Positions 52,212 to 62,146 of a stretch of 64,000 bases of DNA are shown here, in pieces; within the stretch, counting starts at the first letter, position 1, and each line of letters starts with the position of its first letter. A program made the translations under genes and the position numbers. Under the pieces are notes generated by a model. The model was not told the DNA's origin, made no database searches, and saw only the letters and a list, made by a program, of their open reading frames with translations. Origin of the DNA: Allobosea sp. (GTDB taxonomy: Bacteria; Pseudomonadota; Alphaproteobacteria; Rhizobiales; Beijerinckiaceae); contig NZ_JAFKFX010000024.1 of NCBI RefSeq assembly GCF_017308075.1, positions 1 through 64,000 of the forward strand, written 5' to 3'.

Positions 52212-53606
52212 ATGACCGCGACCATCGCCATTGTCGGCCGGCCCAATGTCGGCAAGTCGACCCTGTTCAACCGGCTCGTCGGCAAGAAGCTGGCGCTGGT
52301 CGACGACCGTCCGGGCGTCACCCGCGACCGGCGCGAGGGCGAGGCCAGCCTCGGCCATCTGCGCTTCACGGTGATCGACACTGCCGGCCTCGAGGAGGCC
52401 GACCAGCACTCGCTCGCGGGTCGTATGCGCGCGCAGACAGAGACGGCGATCGAGCAGGCCGACGTCATCCTGTTCATGATCGACGCCCGGCTCGGCCTGA
52501 CGCCGATGGACCAGCCCTTCGCCGATCTGGTGCGTCGCTCCGGCAAGCCCGTCATCCTGCTCGCCAACAAGGCGGAAGGAAACAAGGGCAAGGACGGTGT
52601 CATGGAGGCCTATTCGCTCGGCCTCGGCGACCCCGTGCCATTCTCCGCCGAGCATGGCGAGGGCACCGCCGACCTGCTCGAGGCCCTGATGCCCTATGTC
52701 GCGGAAGAGCCGGAGGAGGACGAGGAGGAACTCTGGGCCGATGCGCCCGCCGCCCTCGCGGAGGACGAGGAGGAGGGCGACGACCCCAACAAGCCGCTGC
52801 GCGTGACCATCATCGGTCGCCCCAATGCCGGCAAGTCGACCCTGGTCAACCGGATGATCGGGCAGGACCGTCTGCTGACCGGCCCTGAGGCCGGCATCAC
52901 CCGCGACACCATCTCGGTCGACTGGGACTGGCGCGGCCGTCCGGTCAGGCTGTTCGACACCGCCGGCATGCGCAAGCGCGCCCGTATCGAGGAGAAGCTC
53001 GAGAAGCTCTCGGTCGCCGATGCGCTGCGCGCCATCCGCTATGCCGAGGTCGTGGTCGTGCTGCTCGACTCGACCATTCCCTTCGAGAAACAGGACCTGA
53101 CCCTGGTCGATCTGACGGAGCGCGAAGGCCGCTGCGTCGTCATCGGCCTCAATAAATGGGACCTCGTCGCCGACAAGCAGGGCTTGCTCGCCGAGCTGAA
53201 GGAAAAGGCCCATCACCTGCTGGCGCAGGTCCGTGGAGTCGAGATCGTGCCGCTCTCCGGCCTCGCCGGCGAAGGCATCGACAGGCTGATGCAGGCGGTC
53301 TTCCGCGCCTATGGCGTCTGGAACCGCCGGGTCTCGACCGCGCGAATCAACCGCTGGCTGGAAGGCGTACTCTCGGCCCATCCGCCGCCGGCCGTCGCCG
53401 GCCGCCGCATCAAGATTCGCTACATGACGCAGGCCAAGGCGCGCCCGCCGACCTTCGCGCTGTTCGGCAACCAGCTCGAGCATCTGCCGGTGTCGTATAC
53501 GCGCTATCTGGTCAATAACCTGCGCGACGCCTTCGAGCTGCCGGGCACACCGATCCGTCTGCATACGCGTGGGAGCACGAACCCCTACGACAAGGCCAAG
53601 CGCTGA
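52212..53606 (+). CDS. der: Ribosome biogenesis GTPase Der (EngA)
   Basis: A 464-residue GTPase with two G domains in tandem and a C-terminal KH-like domain. G1 motifs are [10 protein letters not shown] (about 8-17) and [10 protein letters not shown] (about 205-214); G3 are DTAGLEE and DTAGMRK; G4 are NKAE and NKWD. An acidic linker ([23 protein letters not shown]) separates the domains, as usual in alphaproteobacteria. It acts in 50S subunit maturation. The ATG at 52212 matches the conserved N-terminus. Confidence 0.96.
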   Translation: MTATIAIVGRPNVGKSTLFNRLVGKKLALVDDRPGVTRDRREGEASLGHLRFTVIDTAGLEEADQHSLAGRMRAQTETAIEQADVILFMIDARLGLTPMDQPFADLVRRSGKPVILLANKAEGNKGKDGVMEAYSLGLGDPVPFSAEHGEGTADLLEALMPYVAEEPEEDEEELWADAPAALAEDEEEGDDPNKPLRVTIIGRPNAGKSTLVNRMIGQDRLLTGPEAGITRDTISVDWDWRGRPVRLFDTAGMRKRARIEEKLEKLSVADALRAIRYAEVVVVLLDSTIPFEKQDLTLVDLTEREGRCVVIGLNKWDLVADKQGLLAELKEKAHHLLAQVRGVEIVPLSGLAGEGIDRLMQAVFRAYGVWNRRVSTARINRWLEGVLSAHPPPAVAGRRIKIRYMTQAKARPPTFALFGNQLEHLPVSYTRYLVNNLRDAFELPGTPIRLHTRGSTNPYDKAKR

Positions 53607-53629
53607 TGCTTCGAGACTGAGCGGGATCG

Positions 53630-54082
53630 ATGCGAGAAACCGGTTCCCATGTTTTCGCATCCTGCTCAGGCGCGCCCGAAACGGTCAGCGCGCTCTTCCT
53701 CAGAACCGACGGCAAGGTGCTGCTTGGTCTGCGAGCCTCTTGGAAGCGCGCCTGGGCCGATCATTGGGATGCGATCGGCGGACGCGTCGAGGCCGGCGAG
53801 GGGCTCGACGAAGCCTTGCTGCGCGAATGCCGCGAGGAGGTCGGGCTCGTGCCGACGGTCTATCGCCTGATGCTCTCGGCTCCCGAATATTTTCCGGAGC
53901 GGAACGGTGCGGCGCTGCATCACATCTATGTGGTCTCGGCCTGGGATGGCGAGACGGCCGAGAACCTCACCGACGAGCACAGCGAGATCGGCTGGTTCTC
54001 GCTCGACGAGATGGCGGCCCTGCCGAACCTGACGGTGGCCGAGCTGATCGCGGTGGTGCAGGAGTATCGGGCGGCGCCGTAA
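53630..54082 (+). CDS. NUDIX hydrolase
   Basis: A 150-residue NUDIX protein. The Nudix box runs GGRVEAGEGLDEALLRECREEVGLV, matching G-x5-E-x7-R-E-U-x-E-E-x-G-U with all catalytic glutamates. The substrate (nucleoside diphosphate derivative) cannot be assigned. The start follows the der stop by 23 bases, but no ribosome site is strong. A palindromic element lies just beyond its 3' end. Confidence 0.85.
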   Translation: MRETGSHVFASCSGAPETVSALFLRTDGKVLLGLRASWKRAWADHWDAIGGRVEAGEGLDEALLRECREEVGLVPTVYRLMLSAPEYFPERNGAALHHIYVVSAWDGETAENLTDEHSEIGWFSLDEMAALPNLTVAELIAVVQEYRAAP

Positions 54083-54087
54083 GGGCG

Positions 54088-54123
54088 CGTCATGCTCGGG
54101 CCTGACCCGAGCCTTTCATGACG
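54088..54123. repeat. Nested palindrome between convergent NUDIX and SDR genes
   Basis: Outer arms CGTCATG (54088-54094) and CATGACG (54117-54123) enclose an inner hairpin CTCGGG/CCCGAG. The outer CGTCATG arm resembles those of the other REP-like elements. It begins six bases after the NUDIX stop and may serve as a terminator for both converging genes. Confidence 0.55.
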
Positions 54124-54190
54124 AGAAAAGGCGCCCCTGTCGGCGAGAACCGCTCGGCTCTTCGCTACGCCCTGGCCGAGAATGACGGCC

Positions 54191-54931
54191 TTAGGCCGGC
54201 ATTTGCGGCGTCAGCACCTTGCCTTGCGGGAAATCGAAGATCTTGCCGGTCTCCGTCCAGTCGGGCGAGGCGAGAGCAACCAGATGCGGAGCCAGATCCT
54301 CCGGTGTCCTCAGGGTCTGCGGGTCCTCGCCCGGCATCGCCTGGGCCCGCATCCGCGTCCGCAGCGGGCCGGGGTTGACCAGCATGACGCGCAGCGGCGA
54401 TGTCGACGTCTCGTTGGCATAGGTGCGCGCCATCGCTTCGACCGCGGCCTTGGAGATCGAATACGGCCCCCAATAGGCCATGCATTTATGCGCGGCGCCC
54501 GAGGAGAGCAGGATCACCCGGCCGGCATCGGAAGCCTGCAGTGCCGGCTCGACGGATTTCAGCAGCCGCCAGTTCGCGCTGACGTTGATGTCGAAGACCT
54601 GGGCCCATTCCTTGGGGCTGGCATGGGTCAGCGGTGCGAGCGGGCCGAGGATGCCGGCATTGGCCAGCATGATGTCGAGCTTGCCCCAGCGCTGCAGCAG
54701 GGCCGGGCCGAGCTTCTCGATCGCGCCGGCATCGGCGAGATCGGCCGGAACCAGCGTGGCGCTGCCGCCGACCGCCCGGATCTCGTCGTCGAGTTCCTCG
54801 AGCGCACCGGTCGTACGCGCCAGCGCCACGACATGGGCGCCGGCTTCGGCATAGGCGAGCGCCGCGGCGCGGCCAATCCCGCGCGAGGCTCCGGTGATGA
54901 GCGCAACGCGCCCCTGCAAAGGCTTGGTCAT
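54191..54931 (-). CDS. Short-chain dehydrogenase/reductase
   Basis: A 246-residue Rossmann-fold oxidoreductase. The cofactor motif is ALITGASRGIGRAAALAYAEAGA (TGxxxGIG, about 12-20), the mid-strand NAG is in MLANAGILGP, and the catalytic Tyr-Lys is in YWGPYSISKAAVEA. An SDR next to purF and radA is common in this order of bacteria. It lies 17 bases downstream of purF on the same strand. Substrate unknown. Confidence 0.9.
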   Translation of the reverse strand: MTKPLQGRVALITGASRGIGRAAALAYAEAGAHVVALARTTGALEELDDEIRAVGGSATLVPADLADAGAIEKLGPALLQRWGKLDIMLANAGILGPLAPLTHASPKEWAQVFDINVSANWRLLKSVEPALQASDAGRVILLSSGAAHKCMAYWGPYSISKAAVEAMARTYANETSTSPLRVMLVNPGPLRTRMRAQAMPGEDPQTLRTPEDLAPHLVALASPDWTETGKIFDFPQGKVLTPQMPA

Positions 54932-54948
54932 GGCAATCCGTCGAAGGT

Positions 54949-56433
54949 TCAGCCGGCTTCGGCCAGCAGCGACAATTTCTGCTTGGCGCTCTCGCCGACG
55001 ACATCGGTCAGCGAGGTCGGATAGTCGCCGGTGAAGCAGTGATCGGTGAAGGCGGGCTGGGCCGGGTCGCGGCCGGAATGGCCCATGGCGCGATAAAGTC
55101 CGTCCACCGAGAGGAAGGCGAGCGAATCGGCGCCGACGAACTGGCGCATCTGCTCGAGCGTATGCGTCGCCGCGAGCAGCTTTTCGCGGTCCGGCGTGTC
55201 GATCCCGTAATAGTCGGGATGGGTGATTGGCGGCGAGGAGATGCGGAAATGCACCTCGCGCGCGCCCGCCTCGCGCATCATCTTGACGATCTTGAACGAG
55301 GTCGTGCCGCGCACGATCGAATCGTCGACGAGCACGATGCGCTTGCCGGCCACGACGCTGCGATTGGCCGAGTGCTTCAGGCGCACGCCGAGCTCGCGGA
55401 CCTTCTGGGTCGGCTCGATGAAGGTGCGCCCGACATAATGGTTGCGGATGATGCCGAGCTCAAACGGGATGTTGCTGGCCTGGGCGAAGCCCAGCGCCGC
55501 AGGAACGCCGGAATCCGGTACCGGCACGATCACGTCGGCATCGGCCGGCGCTTCGGCGGCGAGCTGGGCGCCCATCGCCTTGCGGCGCTCATAGATGCTC
55601 TGGCCCTTCACGACCGAATCCGGCCTGGCGAAGTAGATGTACTCGAAGATGCAGGGCCGTTCCGCCGCCGGCGGGAAGGGCTTGTGGCTCTCGATGCCCT
55701 GCTCCGAGATGACGATGACCTCGCCATTCTCGACCTCGCGCACGAATTTGGCGCCGATGATGTCGAGTGCGCAGGTCTCGGAGGCGAGGATCGGGCAACC
55801 GTCGAGCTCACCGAGGACCAGCGGCCGGATGCCGAGAGGATCGCGCACGCCGATCAGCTTCTTGTTGGTGATGCCGACGAAGGCATAGGCGCCCTCGATC
55901 TGGCGGATCGCCTCGACCAGCCGGTCGATGAAACGCGTCTTGCGGCTGCGCGCCACCAGATGCAGCAGCACCTCGGTGTCCGAGGTCGACTGGTAGATCG
56001 CGCCGTCGCGGACGAGATTGCGCCGCAGCGTCAGCGCATTGGTCAGATTGCCGTTATGGGCGACCGCGAAGCCGCCGCCATGCAGCTCGGAAAACAGCGG
56101 CTGGACATTGCGCAGAATGGTCTCGCCGGTGGTCGAATAGCGCACATGGCCGATCGCCTGCGTGCCCTTGAGCTTGTCGATGACGCCGGCATCCGAGAAG
56201 GCGTCGCCGACAAGGCCGAGCCGGCGCTCGGAATGGAAGCGCTTGCCGTCGAAGGAGACGATGCCGGCTGCCTCCTGGCCGCGGTGCTGCAGCGCATGCA
56301 GCCCGAGCGCGGTCAGCGCCGCCGCATCGGCATGTCCGAAAATGCCGAAGACGCCGCACTCCTCGCGCAGGCGGTCGGCATTCGGGTCGAACGCAGCCTC
56401 GCAATCGCGGATCTGGCTCATCTGTGGCTCCAT
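54949..56433 (-). CDS. purF: Amidophosphoribosyltransferase
   Basis: A 494-residue glutamine amidotransferase that starts purine synthesis by making 5-phosphoribosylamine. The N-terminal nucleophile cysteine is exposed after cleavage of a leader, in REECGVFGIFG (about 24-34). The PRPP-binding site is KRIVLVDDSIVRGTTSFKIV in the C-terminal domain. ATG at 56421, four codons in, is an alternative start. It follows cvpA by 16 bases, an arrangement conserved widely. Confidence 0.96.
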   Translation of the reverse strand: MEPQMSQIRDCEAAFDPNADRLREECGVFGIFGHADAAALTALGLHALQHRGQEAAGIVSFDGKRFHSERRLGLVGDAFSDAGVIDKLKGTQAIGHVRYSTTGETILRNVQPLFSELHGGGFAVAHNGNLTNALTLRRNLVRDGAIYQSTSDTEVLLHLVARSRKTRFIDRLVEAIRQIEGAYAFVGITNKKLIGVRDPLGIRPLVLGELDGCPILASETCALDIIGAKFVREVENGEVIVISEQGIESHKPFPPAAERPCIFEYIYFARPDSVVKGQSIYERRKAMGAQLAAEAPADADVIVPVPDSGVPAALGFAQASNIPFELGIIRNHYVGRTFIEPTQKVRELGVRLKHSANRSVVAGKRIVLVDDSIVRGTTSFKIVKMMREAGAREVHFRISSPPITHPDYYGIDTPDREKLLAATHTLEQMRQFVGADSLAFLSVDGLYRAMGHSGRDPAQPAFTDHCFTGDYPTSLTDVVGESAKQKLSLLAEAG

Positions 56434-56449
56434 CGGGATGGCTCTCCAC

Positions 56450-57148
56450 TCAGGGGCGCGCTGCCGCGGCCCCGGTGCTTCCTGTTGCGCCGGTGGAATC
56501 GATCACGCGCTGCAGGGCCTGACGGTCCGGCGCGCCGGGGGCCTGCGTACGACGTTGCGGATCGGTCGAAGGCGTGCCCGCGGGCGGGGTGCGCGGCTCC
56601 TCGGCCGGCGCCTCGGTCGGTTCACCGCCGGTCTTGGGCTGCAGCAGCTTCTTGATGAATTCGGAGTCGATGTCCTGCGGCAGCATGGTCAGCAGGCTGC
56701 GCCCGGTCTCCTCGAGAATCGGCTTCGAGCGGGAATCGCGCGCCCAGGCCGGCTGCATCTTCTCGGGCACCAGGGCGGTGAAGAAGAGGTAGCCGACGAC
56801 GGCCAGGAGCAGGCCGCGCCCGGCGCCGAAGACGAAGCCGAGCGTACGGTCGAGCGCGCCGATGCGCGAATCGAGCACGAAATCCGAGATCCGCGCCGTG
56901 ATCAGCGAGACGATGATCAGCGTCGCCAGGAACAGGCCGGCGATCACCACGACCAGCGCCACCGTCTTGTTCGGGATGTGCTGCTGGGCGATCGGCAGAA
57001 GCTGCGGGTGGAACACCCAGGCGATGATCGCGGCGGCCGCCCAGGAGGCGATCGCCAGCACCTCGCGGGTAAGGCCGCGAACGGCCGCCAGCAAAGCGGA
57101 AACGAGAACCACGCCGATGACGACGAGATCGAGAAGGGTCACAGGCAT
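56450..57148 (-). CDS. cvpA: CvpA-family membrane protein
   Basis: A 232-residue inner-membrane protein with four helices (about 6-25, 30-50, 68-90 and 108-130; VIGVVLVSALLAAVRGLTREVLAIASW is typical) and a long C-terminal tail rich in Pro, Thr and Gly (EAPAEEPRTPPAGTP) that is likely disordered and periplasmic or cytoplasmic. It precedes purF directly, as in many proteobacteria. CvpA proteins affect colicin V production and envelope resistance. Confidence 0.9.
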   Translation of the reverse strand: MPVTLLDLVVIGVVLVSALLAAVRGLTREVLAIASWAAAAIIAWVFHPQLLPIAQQHIPNKTVALVVVIAGLFLATLIIVSLITARISDFVLDSRIGALDRTLGFVFGAGRGLLLAVVGYLFFTALVPEKMQPAWARDSRSKPILEETGRSLLTMLPQDIDSEFIKKLLQPKTGGEPTEAPAEEPRTPPAGTPSTDPQRRTQAPGAPDRQALQRVIDSTGATGSTGAAAARP

Positions 57149-57341
57149 GTCAGGGCCGCTTCGCTGAAAATTCGGGTCCAGCCCGCTGGAGATGGGGAGG
57201 CCAGGCGGATTTTGCTATACAAGTTCAAGCCTCGCGCGTCACCCATGCAGTCGGCTCATTTTGCACTGCGAGAACCGGCCCGGATCAGGCCGCCCGGCCT
57301 GATCGCTGAATCCGTCTCTCCGCCTCCGGATCAAGGCCGTT

Positions 57342-58766
57342 CTATTGCTCGGCTTGCCGGGCACGCTGACCGGAACGAGCACGCGGCGCGGTCGCGGCAA
57401 TCTCGGCGACGAGCTCGCCAACATGGCTGATCCGTTTGAGCCCGAGCCCGCCGCCATCGCCCGATTCGGCCCCGCCGACGGCCATGACCGCGCTGCCGAA
57501 GCCGAGCTTCGCGGCTTCGCGCAGCCGGGCCGCCGAAACCGAGACCGGGCGGATGGCGCCCGAAAGTGCGATCTCGCCGAAATAGACCGAGCCTGCCGGC
57601 AGCACCGCGCCGGTCAGCGACGAGACCAGTGCCGCCGCGACCGCGAGATCGGCGGCCGGCTCGGCGACCCGCAGCCCGCCGGCGACGTTGAGATAGATGT
57701 CGTGCTGGCCGAGCTTCAGCCCGCCATGCGTTTCCAGCACGGCCAGGACCATGGCGAGGCGGCTGTTCTCCCAGCCCACGACAGCACGCCGCGGCGTGCC
57801 TAGCGCGGTCGGCGCCACCAGGGCCTGGATCTCGACCAGCACTGGCCTCGTGCCCTCGACGCTGGCGAGCACGGCGGCGCCCGGCGCGCCCTGGTCGCGG
57901 CCGGTCAGGAACAGGGCCGAGGGATTGCCGACCTCGGAAAGTCCCTGACCGGTCATCTCGAAGACGCCGATCTCGTCGGTAGCCCCGAAACGGTTCTTCT
58001 GGCCGCGCAGGATGCGGAAGGCATGCGCGCCTTCACCCTCGAAGGAAAGCACCGCGTCGACCATGTGCTCGACGACGCGCGGGCCGGCGATCTGTCCGTC
58101 CTTGGTGACATGGCCGACCAGGATCAGGCAGGCGCCCGAGGTCTTGGCATAGCGGATCAGGGCCTGGGCCGAGCCCCGGACCTGCGTCACCGTGCCGGGC
58201 GCGCTCTCGACCTCGCCCGACCACATGGTCTGGATCGAGTCGATCACCACCAGGGCAGGGCGCTCGCCCTGGCCGAGCGTCGCGATGATGTCCTCGACAT
58301 TGGTCTCGGCCGCGAGGTCGACCGGCGCCTCGGCGAGGCCCATGCGCTGCGCGCGCAGGCGGACCTGGCTGGTCGATTCCTCGCCCGAGACGTAGACGAC
58401 GCGCCGCCTGGTCAGCGCCATGGCGGCGCAGGCCTGCATCAGCAGCGTCGACTTGCCGATGCCGGGATCGCCGCCGATCAGCAGGACCGAGCCGGGCACG
58501 AAGCCGCCGCCGGTGACGCGGTCGAGTTCGCCGATGCCGGAGACGATGCGCGGCGCGTCCTGCGTTTCGCCCTTCAGGCTCTCCAATGCGAAGACGCGGC
58601 CGCGTGCCCTGCCGCCGCCGCTGGCCCTGCCGCCGCCGGGCACCGGTGCGGCCTGCGCCTCCTCGGACAGCGACGACCAGGTGCCGCAGGCATCGCATTT
58701 GCCCTGCCAGCGATGATAGACCGCGCCGCAGGCTTGGCACGCATAGGTCGGACCGCGCTTGGCCAT
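57342..58766 (-). CDS. radA: DNA repair protein RadA
   Basis: A 474-residue RecA-like protein that helps branch migration in recombination. It has the N-terminal four-Cys zinc finger (CQACGAVYHRWQGKCDACG), Walker A GGDPGIGKSTLL, the RadA-specific KNRFG motif in RGQKNRFGATDEIGVFEM and a Lon-like C-terminal domain (VNVAGGLRVAEPAADLAVAAAL). It lies 7 bases from alr. The 193-base gap to cvpA may hold a promoter for cvpA-purF. Confidence 0.95.
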   Translation of the reverse strand: MAKRGPTYACQACGAVYHRWQGKCDACGTWSSLSEEAQAAPVPGGGRASGGGRARGRVFALESLKGETQDAPRIVSGIGELDRVTGGGFVPGSVLLIGGDPGIGKSTLLMQACAAMALTRRRVVYVSGEESTSQVRLRAQRMGLAEAPVDLAAETNVEDIIATLGQGERPALVVIDSIQTMWSGEVESAPGTVTQVRGSAQALIRYAKTSGACLILVGHVTKDGQIAGPRVVEHMVDAVLSFEGEGAHAFRILRGQKNRFGATDEIGVFEMTGQGLSEVGNPSALFLTGRDQGAPGAAVLASVEGTRPVLVEIQALVAPTALGTPRRAVVGWENSRLAMVLAVLETHGGLKLGQHDIYLNVAGGLRVAEPAADLAVAAALVSSLTGAVLPAGSVYFGEIALSGAIRPVSVSAARLREAAKLGFGSAVMAVGGAESGDGGGLGLKRISHVGELVAEIAATAPRARSGQRARQAEQ

Positions 58767-58772
58767 TACGGC

Positions 58773-59903
58773 CTAGAGCCCGACATAGCGCCGGGCATGG
58801 CGCCGCCCGAGGCTGGTCAGGACTTCGTAGCCGATGGTCTTGGCGCCGGCGCCGACCGCTTCGAGATCGAGCTCGCCGCCGATCAGCGTGACGGGCGCGC
58901 CGCGTACCGCTGCACCGGCCGGGGCATGCGTGACGTCGACGATGATCAAATCCATCGAGACGGTGCCGACGAAGGGGCAGCGCAGCCCGCCGACCAGCGC
59001 CGAGCCGCCGGGCGAAGCATCGGTCCAGCTCGCATTGCGCGGATAGCCGTCGGCATAGCCGAGGCTGATCGTCGCGAGCCTGCGCCGGCCTTGGGCGGTC
59101 CAGCGGCCGTTATAGCCGACCTGGGTGCCGGCTGCGACCTCGCGGACCTGCAGGATGCGGGCTTCCAGCCCGACGACAGGCTGCATCGGGTTCGGCCGGC
59201 CGGGAGTCGGGTTGCCGCCATAGAGCGCATAGCCGGGACGGGTGAGCTGGTAGGACGGGCAGTCCGGCAGGAAATGGGCCGACGAATTCTTGAGTGAGGC
59301 CGGCACGCCCGGAAACGCCGCCGCGATCTCGGCAAAGGCCGCGATCTGGCGGGCATTGGCCGGGTCGGCGACATCTTCCGAGGAGGCGAAATGGCTCATC
59401 ACCAGTCCGATCTCGGCCGCGGCGATGACGCCGGAGCGTTCGCGGGCGAGATCGAGCCCTTCGCCGACCCAGAGCCCGAGTCGGTTCATCGCGGTGTCGA
59501 CATGCAGTGCTGCCGGCCTGACCCTGGCCCCGCCCTGGCGGAAGCCGGCCCATTCCAGCAGCTCCTCATGCGAGCCCAGCACCGGCGAGAGATCGTGCTC
59601 GGCATAGGTCGCGCAGCTCTCGGGCGGCAGGCCGTTCAGCACATAAATCGTTGCGTCGCGCGCGACTGCACGGGCGCGGATGCCTTCGGAAAGGTGCGCG
59701 ACGAAGAAATTCCGGCAACCGGCTGCGGCAAGCGCTGTCACGGCGGGCTCGATGCCGATCCCGTAGGCATCGGCCTTGACCACGGCAGCGGCCTCGGTAC
59801 CGGCGCGCGCACCGAGGGCGCGCCAATTGGCGACGAGCGCCCCGAGGTCGATCGTGAGAGCGGGGCCGTGGTCGGCGTTCTTCGGCGTGTCGAAGGGGCT
59901 CAT
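58773..59903 (-). CDS. alr: Alanine racemase
   Basis: A 376-residue fold-type III PLP enzyme making D-alanine for peptidoglycan. The PLP lysine is in AVVKADAYGIG (Lys 43). The catalytic tyrosine is in VGYNGRWTAQGRRRLATISLGYADGYPR, and the GTVSMDLIIVDVTH metal-like region is conserved. Its ATG overlaps the dnaB stop as ATGA, giving coupled translation. Confidence 0.95.
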   Translation of the reverse strand: MSPFDTPKNADHGPALTIDLGALVANWRALGARAGTEAAAVVKADAYGIGIEPAVTALAAAGCRNFFVAHLSEGIRARAVARDATIYVLNGLPPESCATYAEHDLSPVLGSHEELLEWAGFRQGGARVRPAALHVDTAMNRLGLWVGEGLDLARERSGVIAAAEIGLVMSHFASSEDVADPANARQIAAFAEIAAAFPGVPASLKNSSAHFLPDCPSYQLTRPGYALYGGNPTPGRPNPMQPVVGLEARILQVREVAAGTQVGYNGRWTAQGRRRLATISLGYADGYPRNASWTDASPGGSALVGGLRCPFVGTVSMDLIIVDVTHAPAGAAVRGAPVTLIGGELDLEAVGAGAKTIGYEVLTSLGRRHARRYVGL

Positions 59904-61390
59904 TCAAGGCGCTCCGGGAGATGGCTCTGGTCGGCCCTGTCGGAGAAGCGCGTCACGTCGGCGTCGAACTGCAGGGCGATGGTTCCGGTCGGGCCGTGGC
60001 GCTGCTTGCCGATGATGAGCTCGGCCAGGCCATGGGCCGCTTCCATCTCGATCTGCCATTTGTTGTGCTCTTCGGTGCCGGGGCGCGGCTCCTTACCCTT
60101 CAGATAGTACTCGTCGCGATAGACGAACATCACCACGTCGGCGTCCTGCTCGATCGAGCCGGATTCGCGCAGGTCGGAGAGCTGCGGGCGCTTGTCGTCG
60201 CGGCTCTCGACCTGGCGTGAGAGCTGGGAGAGCGCCACGATCGGGACCTCGAGTTCCTTGGCCAGCGCCTTCAGGCTGGTGGTGATCTCGGTCAGCTCCT
60301 GCACGCGGTTCTGGCTGTTCTTCGAGGAGCCGGCGAGGAGCTGGAGATAGTCGATGAACAGGACGTCGAGCCCCTTCTGGCGCTTCAGCCGCCGGGCGCG
60401 GGCCATCAGCTGGGCGATCGAGATACCGCCGGTCTGGTCGATATAGAGCGGCAGCTTCTCGATCTGCGCGGCGACATCGCTGAGCCTGGCGAACTCGGCC
60501 TCGGTAAGGCGGCCCTGCCTGATCTTGTAGGAGGAAATGCTGGCCTGCTCGGCGACGATGCGGGTCGCGAGCTGATCGGCCGACATTTCGAGCGAGAAGA
60601 AGCCGACAATGCCGCCATCGACGGATTTGAGCTCGCCGTTCTCCTGGCGCTCGGCCCGCCAGGCCTTGGCGATATTGAAGGCGATGTTGGTGGCGAGCGA
60701 GGTCTTGCCCATGGCGGGGCGCCCGGCGAGCACGATCAGGTCGGAGCGCTGCAGGCCGCCCATGCGCTGGTCGAGATCGCGCAGGCCCGAGGAAATGCCG
60801 GAGAGGCCGCCGGCGCGCTGAAAGGCGCTGGCCGCCATGTCGATGGCGAGCCGCATCGCCTGGTCGAATTTCTGGAAGCCGCCCTCATAGCGGCCCTTTT
60901 CCGCCAATTCGTAGAGCTTGCGCTCGGCATCCTCGATCTGCTCGCGCGGCGCCATGTCGACGGGCGCGTCATAGGCGACGTTGACCAGTTCCTCGCCGAC
61001 ACCGATCAGCTGTCGCCGGATGGCGAGGTCGTAGATGGTGCGGCCATAGTCCTGGGCGTTAATGACGGTGGTGGCTTCGGCCGCCAGCCGCGCCAGATAT
61101 TGCGAGGCGGTGATCCCGCCGAGGTCGAGCTCGCCGACATAGGTCTTCAGCGTGATCGGAGTCGCGATCTTGCCGGCGCGAATCAGCCCCGACATCAGCT
61201 CATAGATGCGCCGGTGCAATTCCTCGAAGAAGTGCTCGGGCAGCAGGAAGTCGGAGACCCGGTAGAAGGCGTCGTTATTGACCAGGATCGCGCCCAGCAG
61301 CGCCTGCTCGGCCTCGATATTGTGAGGTTGGACGCGGAAATGCGCCTCGTTGTTGTCGAGGCGGGCGATGAGGGCGGTGGCGCTGGACAT
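59900..61390 (-). CDS. dnaB: Replicative DNA helicase DnaB
   Basis: A 496-residue hexameric helicase. The N-terminal domain begins QPHNIEAEQALLGAILVNN; the RecA-like domain has Walker A AGRPAMGKTSLATNI (about 225-239), FSLEMSADQLATRIVAEQ, FIDYLQLLAGSS and VALSQLSRQVESRDDKRPQLSDLR. All typical motifs are intact and no intein is present. It follows the rplI unit after a terminator and is coupled to alr. Confidence 0.97.
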   Translation of the reverse strand: MSSATALIARLDNNEAHFRVQPHNIEAEQALLGAILVNNDAFYRVSDFLLPEHFFEELHRRIYELMSGLIRAGKIATPITLKTYVGELDLGGITASQYLARLAAEATTVINAQDYGRTIYDLAIRRQLIGVGEELVNVAYDAPVDMAPREQIEDAERKLYELAEKGRYEGGFQKFDQAMRLAIDMAASAFQRAGGLSGISSGLRDLDQRMGGLQRSDLIVLAGRPAMGKTSLATNIAFNIAKAWRAERQENGELKSVDGGIVGFFSLEMSADQLATRIVAEQASISSYKIRQGRLTEAEFARLSDVAAQIEKLPLYIDQTGGISIAQLMARARRLKRQKGLDVLFIDYLQLLAGSSKNSQNRVQELTEITTSLKALAKELEVPIVALSQLSRQVESRDDKRPQLSDLRESGSIEQDADVVMFVYRDEYYLKGKEPRPGTEEHNKWQIEMEAAHGLAELIIGKQRHGPTGTIALQFDADVTRFSDRADQSHLPERLE

Positions 61391-61486
61391 GGCCTTGGAT
61401 AAGTCAGAGTCGCGGGGTCATGAACCTGAACGAAATAGGAACATTACGAATACCGAAAACCGTGCCCGCTGTCCACAGCACCAACG

Positions 61487-61514
61487 AAAAGGGCGCCGTG
61501 TTGCCACGGCGCCC
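61487..61514 (-). terminator. Rho-independent terminator after rplI
   Basis: On the minus strand a 10-base stem (61505-61514 with 61491-61500, loop of four) is followed by TTTT (plus-strand AAAA at 61487-61490). It lies 30 bases beyond the rplI stop and separates the ribosomal unit from dnaB. Confidence 0.85.
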
Positions 61515-61543
61515 ATTGACTCCGGACTGGGCCGGAAAGGCGA

Positions 61544-62110
61544 TCAGCGATCGTCGTCTTCGCCGGCCTCGGCCAGCGCAGCGCCGACCTCGAGGCCGAG
61601 ATCGTCGAGGTCGAAGGCCTCGCGGGCGGTGACGTCCTCGCCGCGCACCTGGCGCTCCGCCTCTTCGGCCGAACGGGCGATGTTGACGGTGACGGTGACC
61701 GAGACTTCCGGATGCAGCACGACCGGGACGCTGTGCAGGCCGAGGGTCTTGATCGGGGTGTTCAGGGTGATCTGGCCGCGGTCGACCGAGAAGCCGTCAC
61801 TCTTCAGCGCTTCGGCGATGTCGCGGGTCGAAACCGAGCCGTAGAGCACGCCGGACTCGCCCGACTGGCGCAGCATCACCACCGAATGCCCGTCGAGCGA
61901 CTCGGCGACCGTATCGGCTTCGTGCTTGAGCTCGAGGTTGCGGGTCTCGAGTTCGACGCGCTGGTTCTCGAAGCGCTTCTTGTTCTCTTCGGTGGCGCGC
62001 AGGGCCTTGCCGCGCGCGAGCAGGTAGTTGCGGCCGTAGCCGTCGCGCACGCGCACGGTCTCGCCCATCTGGCCGAGCTTGGCGACGCGTTCGAGCAGGA
62101 TGACTTCCAT
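61544..62110 (-). CDS. rplI: 50S ribosomal protein L9
   Basis: A 188-residue protein with the L9 N-terminal [21 protein letters not shown] and [14 protein letters not shown] signature, a connecting helix and a C-terminal RNA-binding domain ([17 protein letters not shown]). An acidic tail ([10 protein letters not shown]) makes it longer than the E. coli form, as is usual in Hyphomicrobiales. An AAGGAGAAGAACC ribosome site precedes it. Confidence 0.96.
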   Translation of the reverse strand: MEVILLERVAKLGQMGETVRVRDGYGRNYLLARGKALRATEENKKRFENQRVELETRNLELKHEADTVAESLDGHSVVMLRQSGESGVLYGSVSTRDIAEALKSDGFSVDRGQITLNTPIKTLGLHSVPVVLHPEVSVTVTVNIARSAEEAERQVRGEDVTAREAFDLDDLGLEVGAALAEAGEDDDR

Positions 62111-62146
62111 GGTTCTTCTCCTTGATGTTTCGTCGAGAGGTCGATG

